A stretch of 64,000 bases of DNA, taken from positions 62,001 through 126,000 of the forward strand of contig CBDFKU010000017.1 in assembly GCA_965248975.1 (NCBI GenBank). The letters are read 5' to 3'. Position 1 is the first letter of the stretch, and the number at the start of each line of letters is the position of its first letter. This stretch comes from CBDFKU01 sp965248975. Its GTDB lineage: Bacteria; Chloroflexota; Dehalococcoidia; Lucifugimonadales; JAGWBF01. The translations under genes were made by a program, and so were the position numbers. Shown piece by piece: positions 46,431-54,295 of this stretch. Under the pieces are notes generated by a model. The model had not been told where the DNA came from, did no database searches, and was given only the letters and a program-made list of their open reading frames with translations.

Positions 46431-47657
46431 TCATGATATTCGTCCCGCCATGGCTATGCTCGTACCCGAACCCTGGGCAATCTCTAACCGCTCCAGTCCT
46501 CGCAGGGCATCCACCAGCTGACCCTGACGGCAGGTGACCACCGGGACTCCCAACTTGCGTAGATCTTCCGCGCCCGAACCGGGCCGCTGCTCCACGAAGC
46601 CCTGCATGATGACTACAGCCATCCCTGCCATGTGTCCGGCCCGGCGGGAAAGTGCCTCGATCCCCTGTTCATCCGTTTCCGATATCAAGGCCACTACCTT
46701 CGAACCGTTGGCAATGGTATCGGCCATGGCCGGAACGCCGGGGCACTGTCTTACTTGAAGCATAGCCAACTCCCTGAGCAAAGAAGCCCAGGGAAGCTCA
46801 TGGTCCGGTAGCCCTCCCGTGAGCAGGCGGACCTTTCTACCCTGGCCCAGGGCGTAGCCCGAAACGCTGGCCGCCAGCTTGATGGCGTACTCCAGGGTGC
46901 TCTGGGGAGCTTCCCCGAGGTCAACGCTGGAGTCGAAGACGATAGTGAGCTGGTCGTCCTGGGAATCCTCGAACTCCTTCACCATGGGCCGGCCCGCGCG
47001 GGCGGTGTTCTTCCAGTGGATATGTCTTAAGGGGTCGCCGGAAACGTAGCGCCGCGTCCCGGCTATCTCTTGGGCGGCCCGGACCTTTCGCGGACGGGCC
47101 GCCGTACCCTGCACGCCGTCCAGCAAGGGGAAGCTGCCCATGGGGTGCACCTGTGGGTAGACCAGCACCGATAGAGGCGCTTCCAGCCTCACCCTGCGGC
47201 GAAAGAGACCGAAGGGCGCCTTCGACTCCACGTGCACCGGCCCGAAGTGGTGAAGACCCCGCCTATAGCACTGGACCGTGCTGGGCAGGATCGTCGGACC
47301 CCTTGCGGCCATGGTGGTTACGAAGTACCGCTGCTGTGCGTCGTCCGGTCCTGCCAGCGGGCAGAGATAGCTTATCGACAGCAGGTAGCGGGGCCACGAC
47401 TTGCCGTTCTCCATGAAGAGCTCGACTCGGACAGCCTCCCCTTCGGAGGGACCGAGGGAGCCCGTCGTTTCGTGGCGAGTGATCCGGCGCCGCGCTGACA
47501 GGGACATCACCATGAGGTTCGGTACGGCCACAGAGAGGATGAGGACACCCCACAGCATCGCATCCAGGAGGTATAGCCAGCCCACGTGGGTGAGCCACGC
47601 CAGAAGGAAGGTGAAGACGGCGGCCACCGCAAGGACGCCGCCTCGAAAGGTAATCAT
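46431..47657 (-). CDS. DUF58 domain protein, cassette 2
   Basis: The product has about 408 residues. N-terminal membrane helices (GVLAVAAVFTFLLAWL, LYLLDAMLWGVLILSVAV) are followed by the DUF58 core: TRRYVSGDPLRHIHWKNTAR and RPMVKEFEDSQDDQLTIVFD. A von Willebrand A-like end follows. ATG 47657 is preferred, with ggggg upstream. It lies between the transglutaminase and MoxR genes in the same order as cassette 1. Confidence 0.88.
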   Translation of the reverse strand: MITFRGGVLAVAAVFTFLLAWLTHVGWLYLLDAMLWGVLILSVAVPNLMVMSLSARRRITRHETTGSLGPSEGEAVRVELFMENGKSWPRYLLSISYLCPLAGPDDAQQRYFVTTMAARGPTILPSTVQCYRRGLHHFGPVHVESKAPFGLFRRRVRLEAPLSVLVYPQVHPMGSFPLLDGVQGTAARPRKVRAAQEIAGTRRYVSGDPLRHIHWKNTARAGRPMVKEFEDSQDDQLTIVFDSSVDLGEAPQSTLEYAIKLAASVSGYALGQGRKVRLLTGGLPDHELPWASLLRELAMLQVRQCPGVPAMADTIANGSKVVALISETDEQGIEALSRRAGHMAGMAVVIMQGFVEQRPGSGAEDLRKLGVPVVTCRQGQLVDALRGLERLEIAQGSGTSIAMAGRIS

Positions 47658-47672
47658 ACCCCCCACGTCCGC

Positions 47673-48617
47673 TTAGACCGGTACCGCCACCGAGTCCAGT
47701 ATCTCGAGGATGGCGTCTCCCGCCGGCATGCCAGCGCCACCGTCCACCAGCACCCGATGGCCGAGGACCAAGGGGGCGACCTCTTTAACGTCCTCGGGAA
47801 CGACGAAGTCCCGCCCCTCGAAGGCCGCCCATCCCTGGGCCGCCCGAAGCAGGGCCACCCCTCCCCTGGGGCTCACCCCGACCGCCAGGGCCGGGTGCTC
47901 ACGGGTGGCACCCAACAGGTTGACGATGTACTGCTTTAGCGGGACCGCCGCCTGTACCTCTTTGACCAGCTCCTGCATACCCACCACGTCGTCGGCGCTT
48001 AGGACAGGTGTCGCCTCGACGATCCCATGCTCGGAGCGACTGAGAATCTCCATCTCCTGGTCCGGTGTGGGCAGCCCCATGTTCATGGAGACTAGGAAGC
48101 GGTCAAGCTGGGAGTTGGGCAGAGGGAAGGTCCCGTAGCTCTCCACAGTGTTCTGGGTCGCGATCACCATGAAGGGCCGTGGCAGGGGTCTTACCACACC
48201 GTCGGCGGTAACCTGCTGTTCTCCCATGGCCTCCAACAGCGCCGATTGAGTGCGGGGACCGGTGCGGTTCACCTCGTCGGCCAGCACGATGTTGGCGAAG
48301 ATGGGCCCCGGGACGAACTCGAAACGGTTCTCCCGCATGTCGAAGATGGACCCGCCGGTTATGTCGGTGGGAAGCAGGTCGGGGGTGAACTGGATGCGAG
48401 AGAACTGGCCGGAGACCGACTGGGCGATGGTCTTGCTCAGCAGGGTCTTGCCGACGCCGGGGAGATCTTCCAGCAGTACATGGCCTCGGGCGAACAGGCC
48501 GAGCAGTGCGAAGCGTATGGTGCGGCGGGGCGCTACCACCACCTGGGCCACGTTGTCCTCAAGCGCCGAGAACCCCTCGTGGAACCGGCTCCACGTGGTG
48601 GCCTCGTTTTCGCCCAT
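47673..48617 (-). CDS. MoxR-family AAA+ ATPase, cassette 2
   Basis: The product has about 314 residues. Walker A is LPGVGKTLLSKTIAQ, Walker B NIVLADEVNRTGPRTQSALL, sensor 1 VIATQNTVESYGTFPLPN and sensor 2 SPRGGVALLRAAQGWA. ATG 48617 follows gagagg. It heads cassette 2; IS630 copy 2 is inserted about 155 bp upstream and might affect its promoter. Confidence 0.92.
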   Translation of the reverse strand: MGENEATTWSRFHEGFSALEDNVAQVVVAPRRTIRFALLGLFARGHVLLEDLPGVGKTLLSKTIAQSVSGQFSRIQFTPDLLPTDITGGSIFDMRENRFEFVPGPIFANIVLADEVNRTGPRTQSALLEAMGEQQVTADGVVRPLPRPFMVIATQNTVESYGTFPLPNSQLDRFLVSMNMGLPTPDQEMEILSRSEHGIVEATPVLSADDVVGMQELVKEVQAAVPLKQYIVNLLGATREHPALAVGVSPRGGVALLRAAQGWAAFEGRDFVVPEDVKEVAPLVLGHRVLVDGGAGMPAGDAILEILDSVAVPV

Positions 48618-48770
48618 CCAGGCCTCTCTTATCAATTTCACTGCGCTCGCCTTTCCCTACATCCGACGGGACGTTTCCGGATTCGTCAGGCCTCCCGCCA
48701 ACTCGCCGATCGTATCGGCACCCTAGTCCAAGGCATTCCAGGGAAGTATAGCATTCGGGGTATCTACTCA

Positions 48771-49434
48771 CTAGTACTCAGTCAACCTGTGATTTGAAGG
48801 ATATAGCCGATGGAGTTTCGCCCTAGCATCTTGGGTGTTGAAGCGCCAATGGATAGAGGCTCGGGCGGCGTTTCGCTCCCCCTCCAGGGCCTGAATTTCT
48901 CGGCGGAGGGCAGCCTCATCGGGGACACGCCTCCTCAGGCAAGATCGGGCCAGGACGCTGAACTCGATCTCCGCCATGTTGAGCCAACTGCCGTGTTTGG
49001 GGGTGTGGTGGAACTCCAGCCGCTTTACGATACGCCGGGCCTCAGGGGCAGGAAAGGCCTCGTACAGGGAAGCCGGGCGATGAGTGTTCAGGTTATCCAG
49101 AACAACTCGCACCACCGGGGCCTCCGGGTAGGCCTCATCCACCAACCAACGCATCTGACGGGCGAAGTCCTGCTGGGTCCGCCGCTGGGTGATGGCCACG
49201 TGTCTCCAGCCCTGCAGCGGCTCGCAGGTCAGGAACAGGTTCCGGGTGCCCTCCCTTCGGTACAAAGTAGTCCTGTCGCCGCGGCTGTCCCGGCTTCGCT
49301 GGGAGGGGCGGCCGTGGCTCGCTCAACAGCTGAGTCGAGGTCTCGTCAAAGCAGACCACCGGCCGCCGGGGGTCATAGGGCTCGGCATACAGGTCCAGCA
49401 CATCCTCCATGGCTGCCACAAAGTCGGCGCTCAC
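48771..49434 (-). pseudogene. IS630 transposase catalytic part (orfB), copy 2, frameshifted
   Basis: GTG 49434 begins MSADFVAAMEDVLDLYAEPY and reads normally to PLPAKPGQPRRQDY. There, GAG of copy 3 is replaced by TTTG. The one-base gain puts the rest (YRREGTRNLFLTCEPLQGW, LDNLNTH, HGSWLNMAEIEFS) in another frame. The DDE domain cannot be made whole, so this copy is non-autonomous, though it could be moved by transposase from copy 3. Confidence 0.88.
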
Positions 49435-49997
49435 CTTAGGAATACACCATTCCTTCTTCTGCCACGGCTTAAGAACGTTTTTTTGAGCCGCTTGCGGATG
49501 CCTTCATGGGACATGGAGGGCACCAACCCTAGCTCTACCACTTTCCCGGCCAACAGCCGCAGGGTCCAGTGGTCGTGGCCCTCCGGCGCGGCGCTGCAGG
49601 CCAGGGCGATGAGGTGGGCCTCTCCCTTGTCGTCCAGCTTCCTCCGTGGCCTGGGCCTGGGCCTTTCCAGCAAAGCCCCCTTCATGCCCTCTTCAGCGAA
49701 ACGCCGCTTGATGCGGAACACTGTGCCTACGGAGACGTCCAAGGCCTCAGACACCTTGGGAGCCTTCCAACCCTCATCGCTCTTTAGTAGAATCCTCGCC
49801 CGGGTCATCACACGAGCCCGGCTCTTCCCACTTCGAATCAATTGCTGGAGTTGTTCCCGGTCTTCCTGGTCCAAGCGCACCCTATACTTTTCCCGTCGTC
49901 CCATCACTGCCACCCCTTGGGTAGATTCTGTCTTCCCAAAGGGTAGCAACTTTGAGTGATTTCTTAAATAATTACCAACACCGAGTTGACTGAGTAC
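48774..49997 (-). mobile_element. IS630-family insertion sequence, copy 2
   Basis: 1224 bp, same inverted repeats and TA duplications (48772-48773, 49998-49999), target CTAG. It is one base longer than copies 1 and 3, owing to an insertion near 49263 that breaks orfB. Confidence 0.93.
49431..49904 (-). CDS. IS630 transposase N-terminal part (orfA), copy 2
   Basis: 157 residues, identical to copy 3 in translation and differing from copy 1 at one residue. It carries the helix-turn-helix region and the A7 slip site near its 3' end. ATG 49904 follows aaggggtggcag. Confidence 0.88.
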   Translation of the reverse strand: MGRREKYRVRLDQEDREQLQQLIRSGKSRARVMTRARILLKSDEGWKAPKVSEALDVSVGTVFRIKRRFAEEGMKGALLERPRPRPRRKLDDKGEAHLIALACSAAPEGHDHWTLRLLAGKVVELGLVPSMSHEGIRKRLKKTFLSRGRRRNGVFLR

Positions 49998-50072
49998 TAG
50001 GGTGATGGCTCTCGGGCACCCGAGGGGCTGCACCCAATCAGCTTTGGGGAGCCACGGGGGACCGGGACTTAG

Positions 50073-50861
50073 CTAGCGACCCTTGAAGTCCGGACGGCGC
50101 TTCTCCAGGAAGGCCCGACGGCCTTCCTGGAAGTCCTCGGTGTCGAAGTGCATGAAGGGGAGGTCGTTTTCTTCCTGGGTGAGCCCGGAGAGATTGGGCC
50201 GCTCCAGCACCGTGCGCAGGACCTCCTTGTGCGCCTTGTGGGACAGGGGCGCCAGACCCGCCACCTTCTCAGCCAGACCGTAGACCAGCTCATCCACCTG
50301 GTCCAGGGGTACTACCTGGTGCACCAGGCCCGTGCGCAGGGCTTCCTGCGCGTCCAGTATGCCGGCGGTAAGCAGGATGTACAGCGCGCCTCCCCGACCC
50401 GCCAACCGGACCAGCCGCCGCATCTCGCCGTATCCGATGCTGATGCCGAGGCGAGCCGCCGTGATGCCGAACCGGGAGTTATCGGCCGCGATCCTCAGGT
50501 CGCAGGCGTGGGTCAGCTCGCAGCCGCCTCCTACACAGTAACCCTTGATCAGGCAGATAGTCGGCTTGGACAAGGCCTCGATGGCGTCCAACGATCCATC
50601 AATAGCCTCAGCGTAGGCCCGTGCTCTGGCCCCGTCGCTGCGGTGGGCCTCGAAGTCCTTGATATCGGCGCCGGTGGAGAAGGCTCGGTCTCCAGCTCCC
50701 CGGAAGACCACCACCCTCACTGATTGAGCTGCCTCCAGTTCCAACGCCAGCTCCTTTAGCCGCAGCCACATGGGATAGCTGATGGCGTTGTGCTGGTCGG
50801 GGCGATTGAAAGTAACCGTGGCGATGCCGTCCCGTTCCTCCAGCAGTATCTCTTCGCTCAT
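50073..50861 (-). CDS. Enoyl-CoA hydratase/isomerase family protein
   Basis: The product has 262 residues, crotonase fold. DGIATVTFNRPDQHNAISYP, FRGAGDRAFSTGADIKDFE (oxyanion hole), IKGYCVGGGCELTHACDLRI (second oxyanion Gly pair) and the C-terminal DLPFMHFDTEDFQEGRRAFL are the usual blocks. It hydrates or isomerises an acyl-CoA thioester; the substrate is not evident. One glutamate of the usual hydratase pair is not clear in the ITAARLGISIGYGEMRRL region, so isomerase or lyase activity is also possible. ATG 50861 follows aggaggc. Confidence 0.9.
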   Translation of the reverse strand: MSEEILLEERDGIATVTFNRPDQHNAISYPMWLRLKELALELEAAQSVRVVVFRGAGDRAFSTGADIKDFEAHRSDGARARAYAEAIDGSLDAIEALSKPTICLIKGYCVGGGCELTHACDLRIAADNSRFGITAARLGISIGYGEMRRLVRLAGRGGALYILLTAGILDAQEALRTGLVHQVVPLDQVDELVYGLAEKVAGLAPLSHKAHKEVLRTVLERPNLSGLTQEENDLPFMHFDTEDFQEGRRAFLEKRRPDFKGR

Positions 50862-50950
50862 CGGAAGCCTCCTATCGGTACCGGAGACGGGTCCCGGCTT
50901 CCAGAGATTTTACACCCTTTCGGGAATCCCGGGCCAGGAATCCAAGATCT

Positions 50951-51040
50951 TCCGACTATCTTTAGTAGTCAGAAGTCTAACTATCATGGTGGCTTGTCGA
51001 ACCATGGGGGAGCCCTTCGACAAGCTCAGGGTGAGCGGGA
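50951..51040 (+). repeat. Dispersed repeat, copy B
   Basis: Partner of 20431-20522. The block CCCTTCGACAAGCTCAGGG is identical in both; the flanks are about 75 percent alike by eye. Confidence 0.75.
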
Positions 51041-51091
51041 CATTTCTGCCCCAGAGCAAAATCGAAAGACCTCGTCAGGAACGGTCCGCCC

Positions 51092-51119
51092 TTGACAATT
51101 CTCCCCACGATAATAGAAT
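51092..51119 (+). promoter_or_regulatory. Promoter of the serine hydrolase gene
   Basis: TTGACA (51092-51097), 16 bp and TAGAAT (51114-51119), about 50 bp before the start codon. Confidence 0.55.
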
Positions 51120-51167
51120 CAGGTCAAGGCTCGATGGCAAGAATTGAGCGTCGAGGAGGGAACGATC

Positions 51168-52271
51168 ATGGTAGTTACGGCCGACAACGTACAGATGGAC
51201 TCCGGGAAGCTCGCCCGGGTGGAAGAGCTTTTCAGGGAGCAGATCGAGAAGAGAGTGCATCCGGGGGCCGTCCTGGCGGTGTATCGCTACGGCCAACAGG
51301 TGCTGGACCTGCACGGCGGCATCGCCAACACGGATACTGGGAAGCCCGTGGGTGAGGACACCATATTCGTCCTATACTCTTGCACCAAGCCGATGACCGG
51401 CACGTGCATAAACGTCCTCAAAGATCGAGGGAAGCTGGACTGGGACGATCCGGTGGCCAAACACTGGCCGGAGTTCGCCCAGAACGGCAAGGGTGGCGTT
51501 ACCATCCGCCACGTCCTCACGCACCGGGGCGGCTTTCCCATCAGTCCGCCGGAGCTGACCTGGGACATCTGGCGGGACTGGGATGCAGTGGTCCAGGCGG
51601 TGGAAAGGACCACGCCCACCCATGAGCCTGGGACCGTGATCGCCTATCACCCCTTCAACTTCGGCTGGGTTCTGGGCGAGCTGGTGAGGCGGGTCGATGG
51701 CCGGCCCTTCTCCCAGTTCCTGCGGGAGGAGATCACCGAGCCCCTTGGGATGAAGGACACCTACGTCGGCCTGCCGCCGGAGCTGGAGGGCAGGGTCTCC
51801 AGGATCCATGCGATGGAGGACGCCGCCGATCAGAGAGTCTTGGTGGACGACTTCAACAGGCCCGAGGTGCACCAGGCCGTTGTGCCGGCGGGCTCGGGCA
51901 TCTCCACCGCCCGAGACATGGCCCGCTTCTTCGCCATGCTGGAACGGGGCGGCACCCTGGACGGAGTGCGCATCCTCAGCCCGGAGACCGTGGCCGAGGT
52001 CACCCGGTTGCACCTGGAAGGGAAGGACCTCACTGTAGGAACGAACATCCGGCGATGCCTGGGGATGTCACTGGGGGACCCTCGCATGGGCACCGAAGAG
52101 GCTGCGAAGGCAGGCTCCTTCGGCCACGGCGGCGCGGGCACATCGGAGGTCTGGGGTGACCGGGAAAGCGGGCTGGCCTTCGCCTTCATCGCCAACGGTT
52201 TCCGGGCCAACGAGACCAACGACCCACGGATCGTGGCGCTGTCCCAGGCGGTGCGGGACGCCTGCCTCTAG
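51168..52271 (+). CDS. Beta-lactamase-fold serine hydrolase (class C/esterase type)
   Basis: The product has 367 residues. Nucleophile motif S-x-x-K is in VLYSCTKPMTG; the Tyr motif is around IAYHPFNFGWVLGEL. The third box is HGGAGTSEVWGD in place of KTG, as in esterases and class C-like peptidases. No signal peptide is seen, so cytoplasmic hydrolysis of an ester or amide is more likely than antibiotic resistance. ATG 51168 is preferred because gaggagg lies 8 bases upstream; the frame could also begin at TTG 51144. Confidence 0.88.
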   Translation: MVVTADNVQMDSGKLARVEELFREQIEKRVHPGAVLAVYRYGQQVLDLHGGIANTDTGKPVGEDTIFVLYSCTKPMTGTCINVLKDRGKLDWDDPVAKHWPEFAQNGKGGVTIRHVLTHRGGFPISPPELTWDIWRDWDAVVQAVERTTPTHEPGTVIAYHPFNFGWVLGELVRRVDGRPFSQFLREEITEPLGMKDTYVGLPPELEGRVSRIHAMEDAADQRVLVDDFNRPEVHQAVVPAGSGISTARDMARFFAMLERGGTLDGVRILSPETVAEVTRLHLEGKDLTVGTNIRRCLGMSLGDPRMGTEEAAKAGSFGHGGAGTSEVWGDRESGLAFAFIANGFRANETNDPRIVALSQAVRDACL

Positions 52272-52589
52272 CCGCCCATACCCATCTCTGTTCCTAGAAG
52301 GTGCCGGCCTCAGTAAGCCTTGATATGCCGCACGTTGCCGCTGGGGATCTTGAAGTAGCCTGCCCTTGGCCCCGATTGTCATACTCGGGCTTTCATGATC
52401 TCCATGGTATAGGGACTGTCCCTGTAGGGGTATGATGGCTTCCCGGATCCCCTTGGGCCCAACCTATACGGGTCTGGGTCTATGCGTCCAGCACACAACG
52501 GACCGCAGTGGACCTCCATTCGCGGCAGGGCACGATAAGGAGCGCTTTCCCCTCATTCCCTCATCGAGGGACGGGCGAAGTTATTCCGG
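52272..52589. other. Intergenic region, possible gene relics
   Basis: About 320 bp without a supported gene. A minus-strand stretch near 52318-52380 reads GYFKIPSGNVRHIKAY and stop, which looks protein-like, but nothing upstream continues it. AGGGACTGTCCCT near 52410 is a small palindrome. Confidence 0.35.
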
Positions 52590-52619
52590 TTGACCGGCCA
52601 TCGGGGGGAGGAATATAAT
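52590..52619 (+). promoter_or_regulatory. Promoter of nitroreductase gene 2
   Basis: TTGACC (52590-52595), 18 bp and a perfect TATAAT (52614-52619), about 70 bp before the start codon. Confidence 0.65.
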
Positions 52620-52690
52620 AGCGCTCGGCTTACAGGCGAAGAAGGCTCCTTTGCCGGCTGCACGATCTCGACACACGAGGGAGGAATGTG

Positions 52691-53329
52691 ATGGCAGATA
52701 TTGGACTGTTAGAGGCGATGCATAGCCAGCGGCAGATAACCCGTTACAAGACCGACCCGATCCCCGACGGGGTCATAGACCAGATCATCGAAGCTGCGAC
52801 GAAGGCTCCCAGCGGCGCCAACGTCCAGCCATGGGAGTTCGTTGTCCTTACCGACCGCAGCACGATAGAGGCCGTGGCCAAAGAGTATCGAGAGATGTGG
52901 CTGGCGGGGCGGGGCCAGACGGCCCCACCCGATGAGAACAAGATCTATTCTGCCGCCCGATACCTTGTCCATCACATCCACGAAATCCCGGCCTTGATCA
53001 TCGTGTGCGTGGACCACACTCGGGGCTACATGCCTCACAATGCCGAAAAGCCCATCAACAGGGGTCAGTACGCCAACTCGATCTGGCTGGCGACCCAGAA
53101 TATGTTCCTGGCAGCCCGGAGCTTCGGCCTGGGGACTCGCATCTGTGGAGTAGGCGGGCCGGCGGAGCAGAACATTAAGAAAATCCTTGAGATTCCGGAC
53201 CATGTTGAGGTGGCCCTGATCACACCTCTCGGCTACCCCAAGGGGAGGTTCGGACCCACGGACCGTATTCCCGCGGACCAGGTGACTCATAGGAACAAGT
53301 GGGGTAACAAGGGGAAGGTCGCCGCGTAA
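52691..53329 (+). CDS. Nitroreductase family protein
   Basis: The product has 212 residues. LLEAMHSQRQITRYKTDPIP, EAATKAPSGANVQPWEFVVL (FMN phosphate region), QYANSIWLATQNMFLAARSF and GLGTRICGV are the conserved blocks. IPDHVEVALITPLGYPKGRF completes the fold. It is an FMN-dependent NAD(P)H oxidoreductase of unknown substrate. ATG 52691 follows gggagga. It has its own promoter. Confidence 0.88.
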   Translation: MADIGLLEAMHSQRQITRYKTDPIPDGVIDQIIEAATKAPSGANVQPWEFVVLTDRSTIEAVAKEYREMWLAGRGQTAPPDENKIYSAARYLVHHIHEIPALIIVCVDHTRGYMPHNAEKPINRGQYANSIWLATQNMFLAARSFGLGTRICGVGGPAEQNIKKILEIPDHVEVALITPLGYPKGRFGPTDRIPADQVTHRNKWGNKGKVAA

Positions 53330-53394
53330 CACACGGCCGGAGTGATCGCTGAAGAGGGCCTGCCTGGGTGGGCTCTCCGGCGCTTGCAAATTGA

Positions 53395-53423
53395 TTCACA
53401 ATATTTTTTCGCTGTGGTACAAT
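53395..53423 (+). promoter_or_regulatory. Promoter directly followed by a hairpin
   Basis: TTCACA (53395-53400), 17 bp and TACAAT (53418-53423). Transcription would begin only a few bases before the terminator-like hairpin at 53425. Confidence 0.5.
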
Positions 53424-53424
53424 T

Positions 53425-53466
53425 GGGTCCTCCAAGTCCCCGGAAGTGGATTTGGAGGCCCTTTTT
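53425..53466 (+). terminator. Terminator or attenuator before the HAD gene
   Basis: GGGTCCTCCAAGTCC and GGATTTGGAGGCCC pair (one G-T and a bulge) and are followed by five T. It can end the nitroreductase transcript. Because a promoter overlaps its upstream edge, it may also attenuate transcription into the HAD gene 100 bp downstream. Confidence 0.7.
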
Positions 53467-53568
53467 GTATGGCGCGTCGCTCCACAGTCGGCCGGTCCGA
53501 CCGGCCTTGCCGGTGGACTCATTTTCTTACCATAGAGCAACCGCCGGTATGTCGAGAGATTGAGGGAC

Positions 53569-54276
53569 ATGGTTAAAGCCGTCTTCCTGGACTTCTATAA
53601 CACCCTAGTCCGGTTCTGGCCTCCCCTCGACGAGATACAGCAGGCCGCGTGCAGAGAGCTGGGACTCAACGTAAGCAAAGAAGGAGTCCGAAAGGGCTAC
53701 GTGCTGGCCGACGATTTCATGAGCGAGGAGAACTCGAAGCTGCCCCTGGCCGATCGTAGCCCGGAGCAACGTGACCGCTTCTTCGCCGAATACGAGCGGC
53801 TCATCCTCCAGGGAGCCGGCGTAGACGTTACGTCGCGGCTGGCCGAGCAGGTATGGCAGATGGCCATCCAGGTGCCCAAGGATTTCGATCTGTTCGAGGA
53901 CGTAGTGCCGGGCCTGGATCTCCTGAAGAAACGGGGAGTCACTCTGGGGGTGATCTCCAACCTGCGCCAGGACATGGACCAGCTATGCAGAAAGCTGGGG
54001 CTGGAGCCATACCTGAGTTTCTGCGTGACCTCGGCCGAGGCCGGGGCCGAGAAGCCGCACCCACCCATTTTCCTCGCCGCCCTGGAACGGGCGCAGGTCA
54101 GCCCCGAGGAGGCTGTCCACGTCGGCGATCAGTACCGATCGGATGTCGAGGGCGCCAAGGCCGTCGGGATCGTGCCCGTGCTGATCGACCGGGAAGAGCT
54201 GAACGGCAACGTCAACGACTGCTCCAAGATAGCCACTCTACCCGAGCTGGACAAGCTCCTGGAAGAGGGGCTGTAG
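53569..54276 (+). CDS. HAD-family hydrolase
   Basis: The product has 235 residues. Motif I VFLDFYNTLVRFWPP has the nucleophile Asp but Tyr where many members have the second Asp (D-x-Y), a change seen in some HAD subfamilies. Motif II is GVISNLRQD, motif III Lys in AGAEKPHPPIF and motif IV HVGDQYRSDVEGAKAVG. An alpha-helical cap lies between motifs I and II. Probable phosphatase or dehalogenase-like enzyme; the missing second Asp weakens the phosphatase assignment. ATG 53569 is preferred to TTG 53560. Confidence 0.87.
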   Translation: MVKAVFLDFYNTLVRFWPPLDEIQQAACRELGLNVSKEGVRKGYVLADDFMSEENSKLPLADRSPEQRDRFFAEYERLILQGAGVDVTSRLAEQVWQMAIQVPKDFDLFEDVVPGLDLLKKRGVTLGVISNLRQDMDQLCRKLGLEPYLSFCVTSAEAGAEKPHPPIFLAALERAQVSPEEAVHVGDQYRSDVEGAKAVGIVPVLIDREELNGNVNDCSKIATLPELDKLLEEGL

Positions 54277-54295
54277 CCGTCCCAGCGGACTCTGG

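Noticed and set aside
52318..52380. Minus-strand peptide GYFKIPSGNVRHIKAY as a gene.
   Set aside because: Only 16-20 codons, with a stop immediately upstream; no start or ribosome site.
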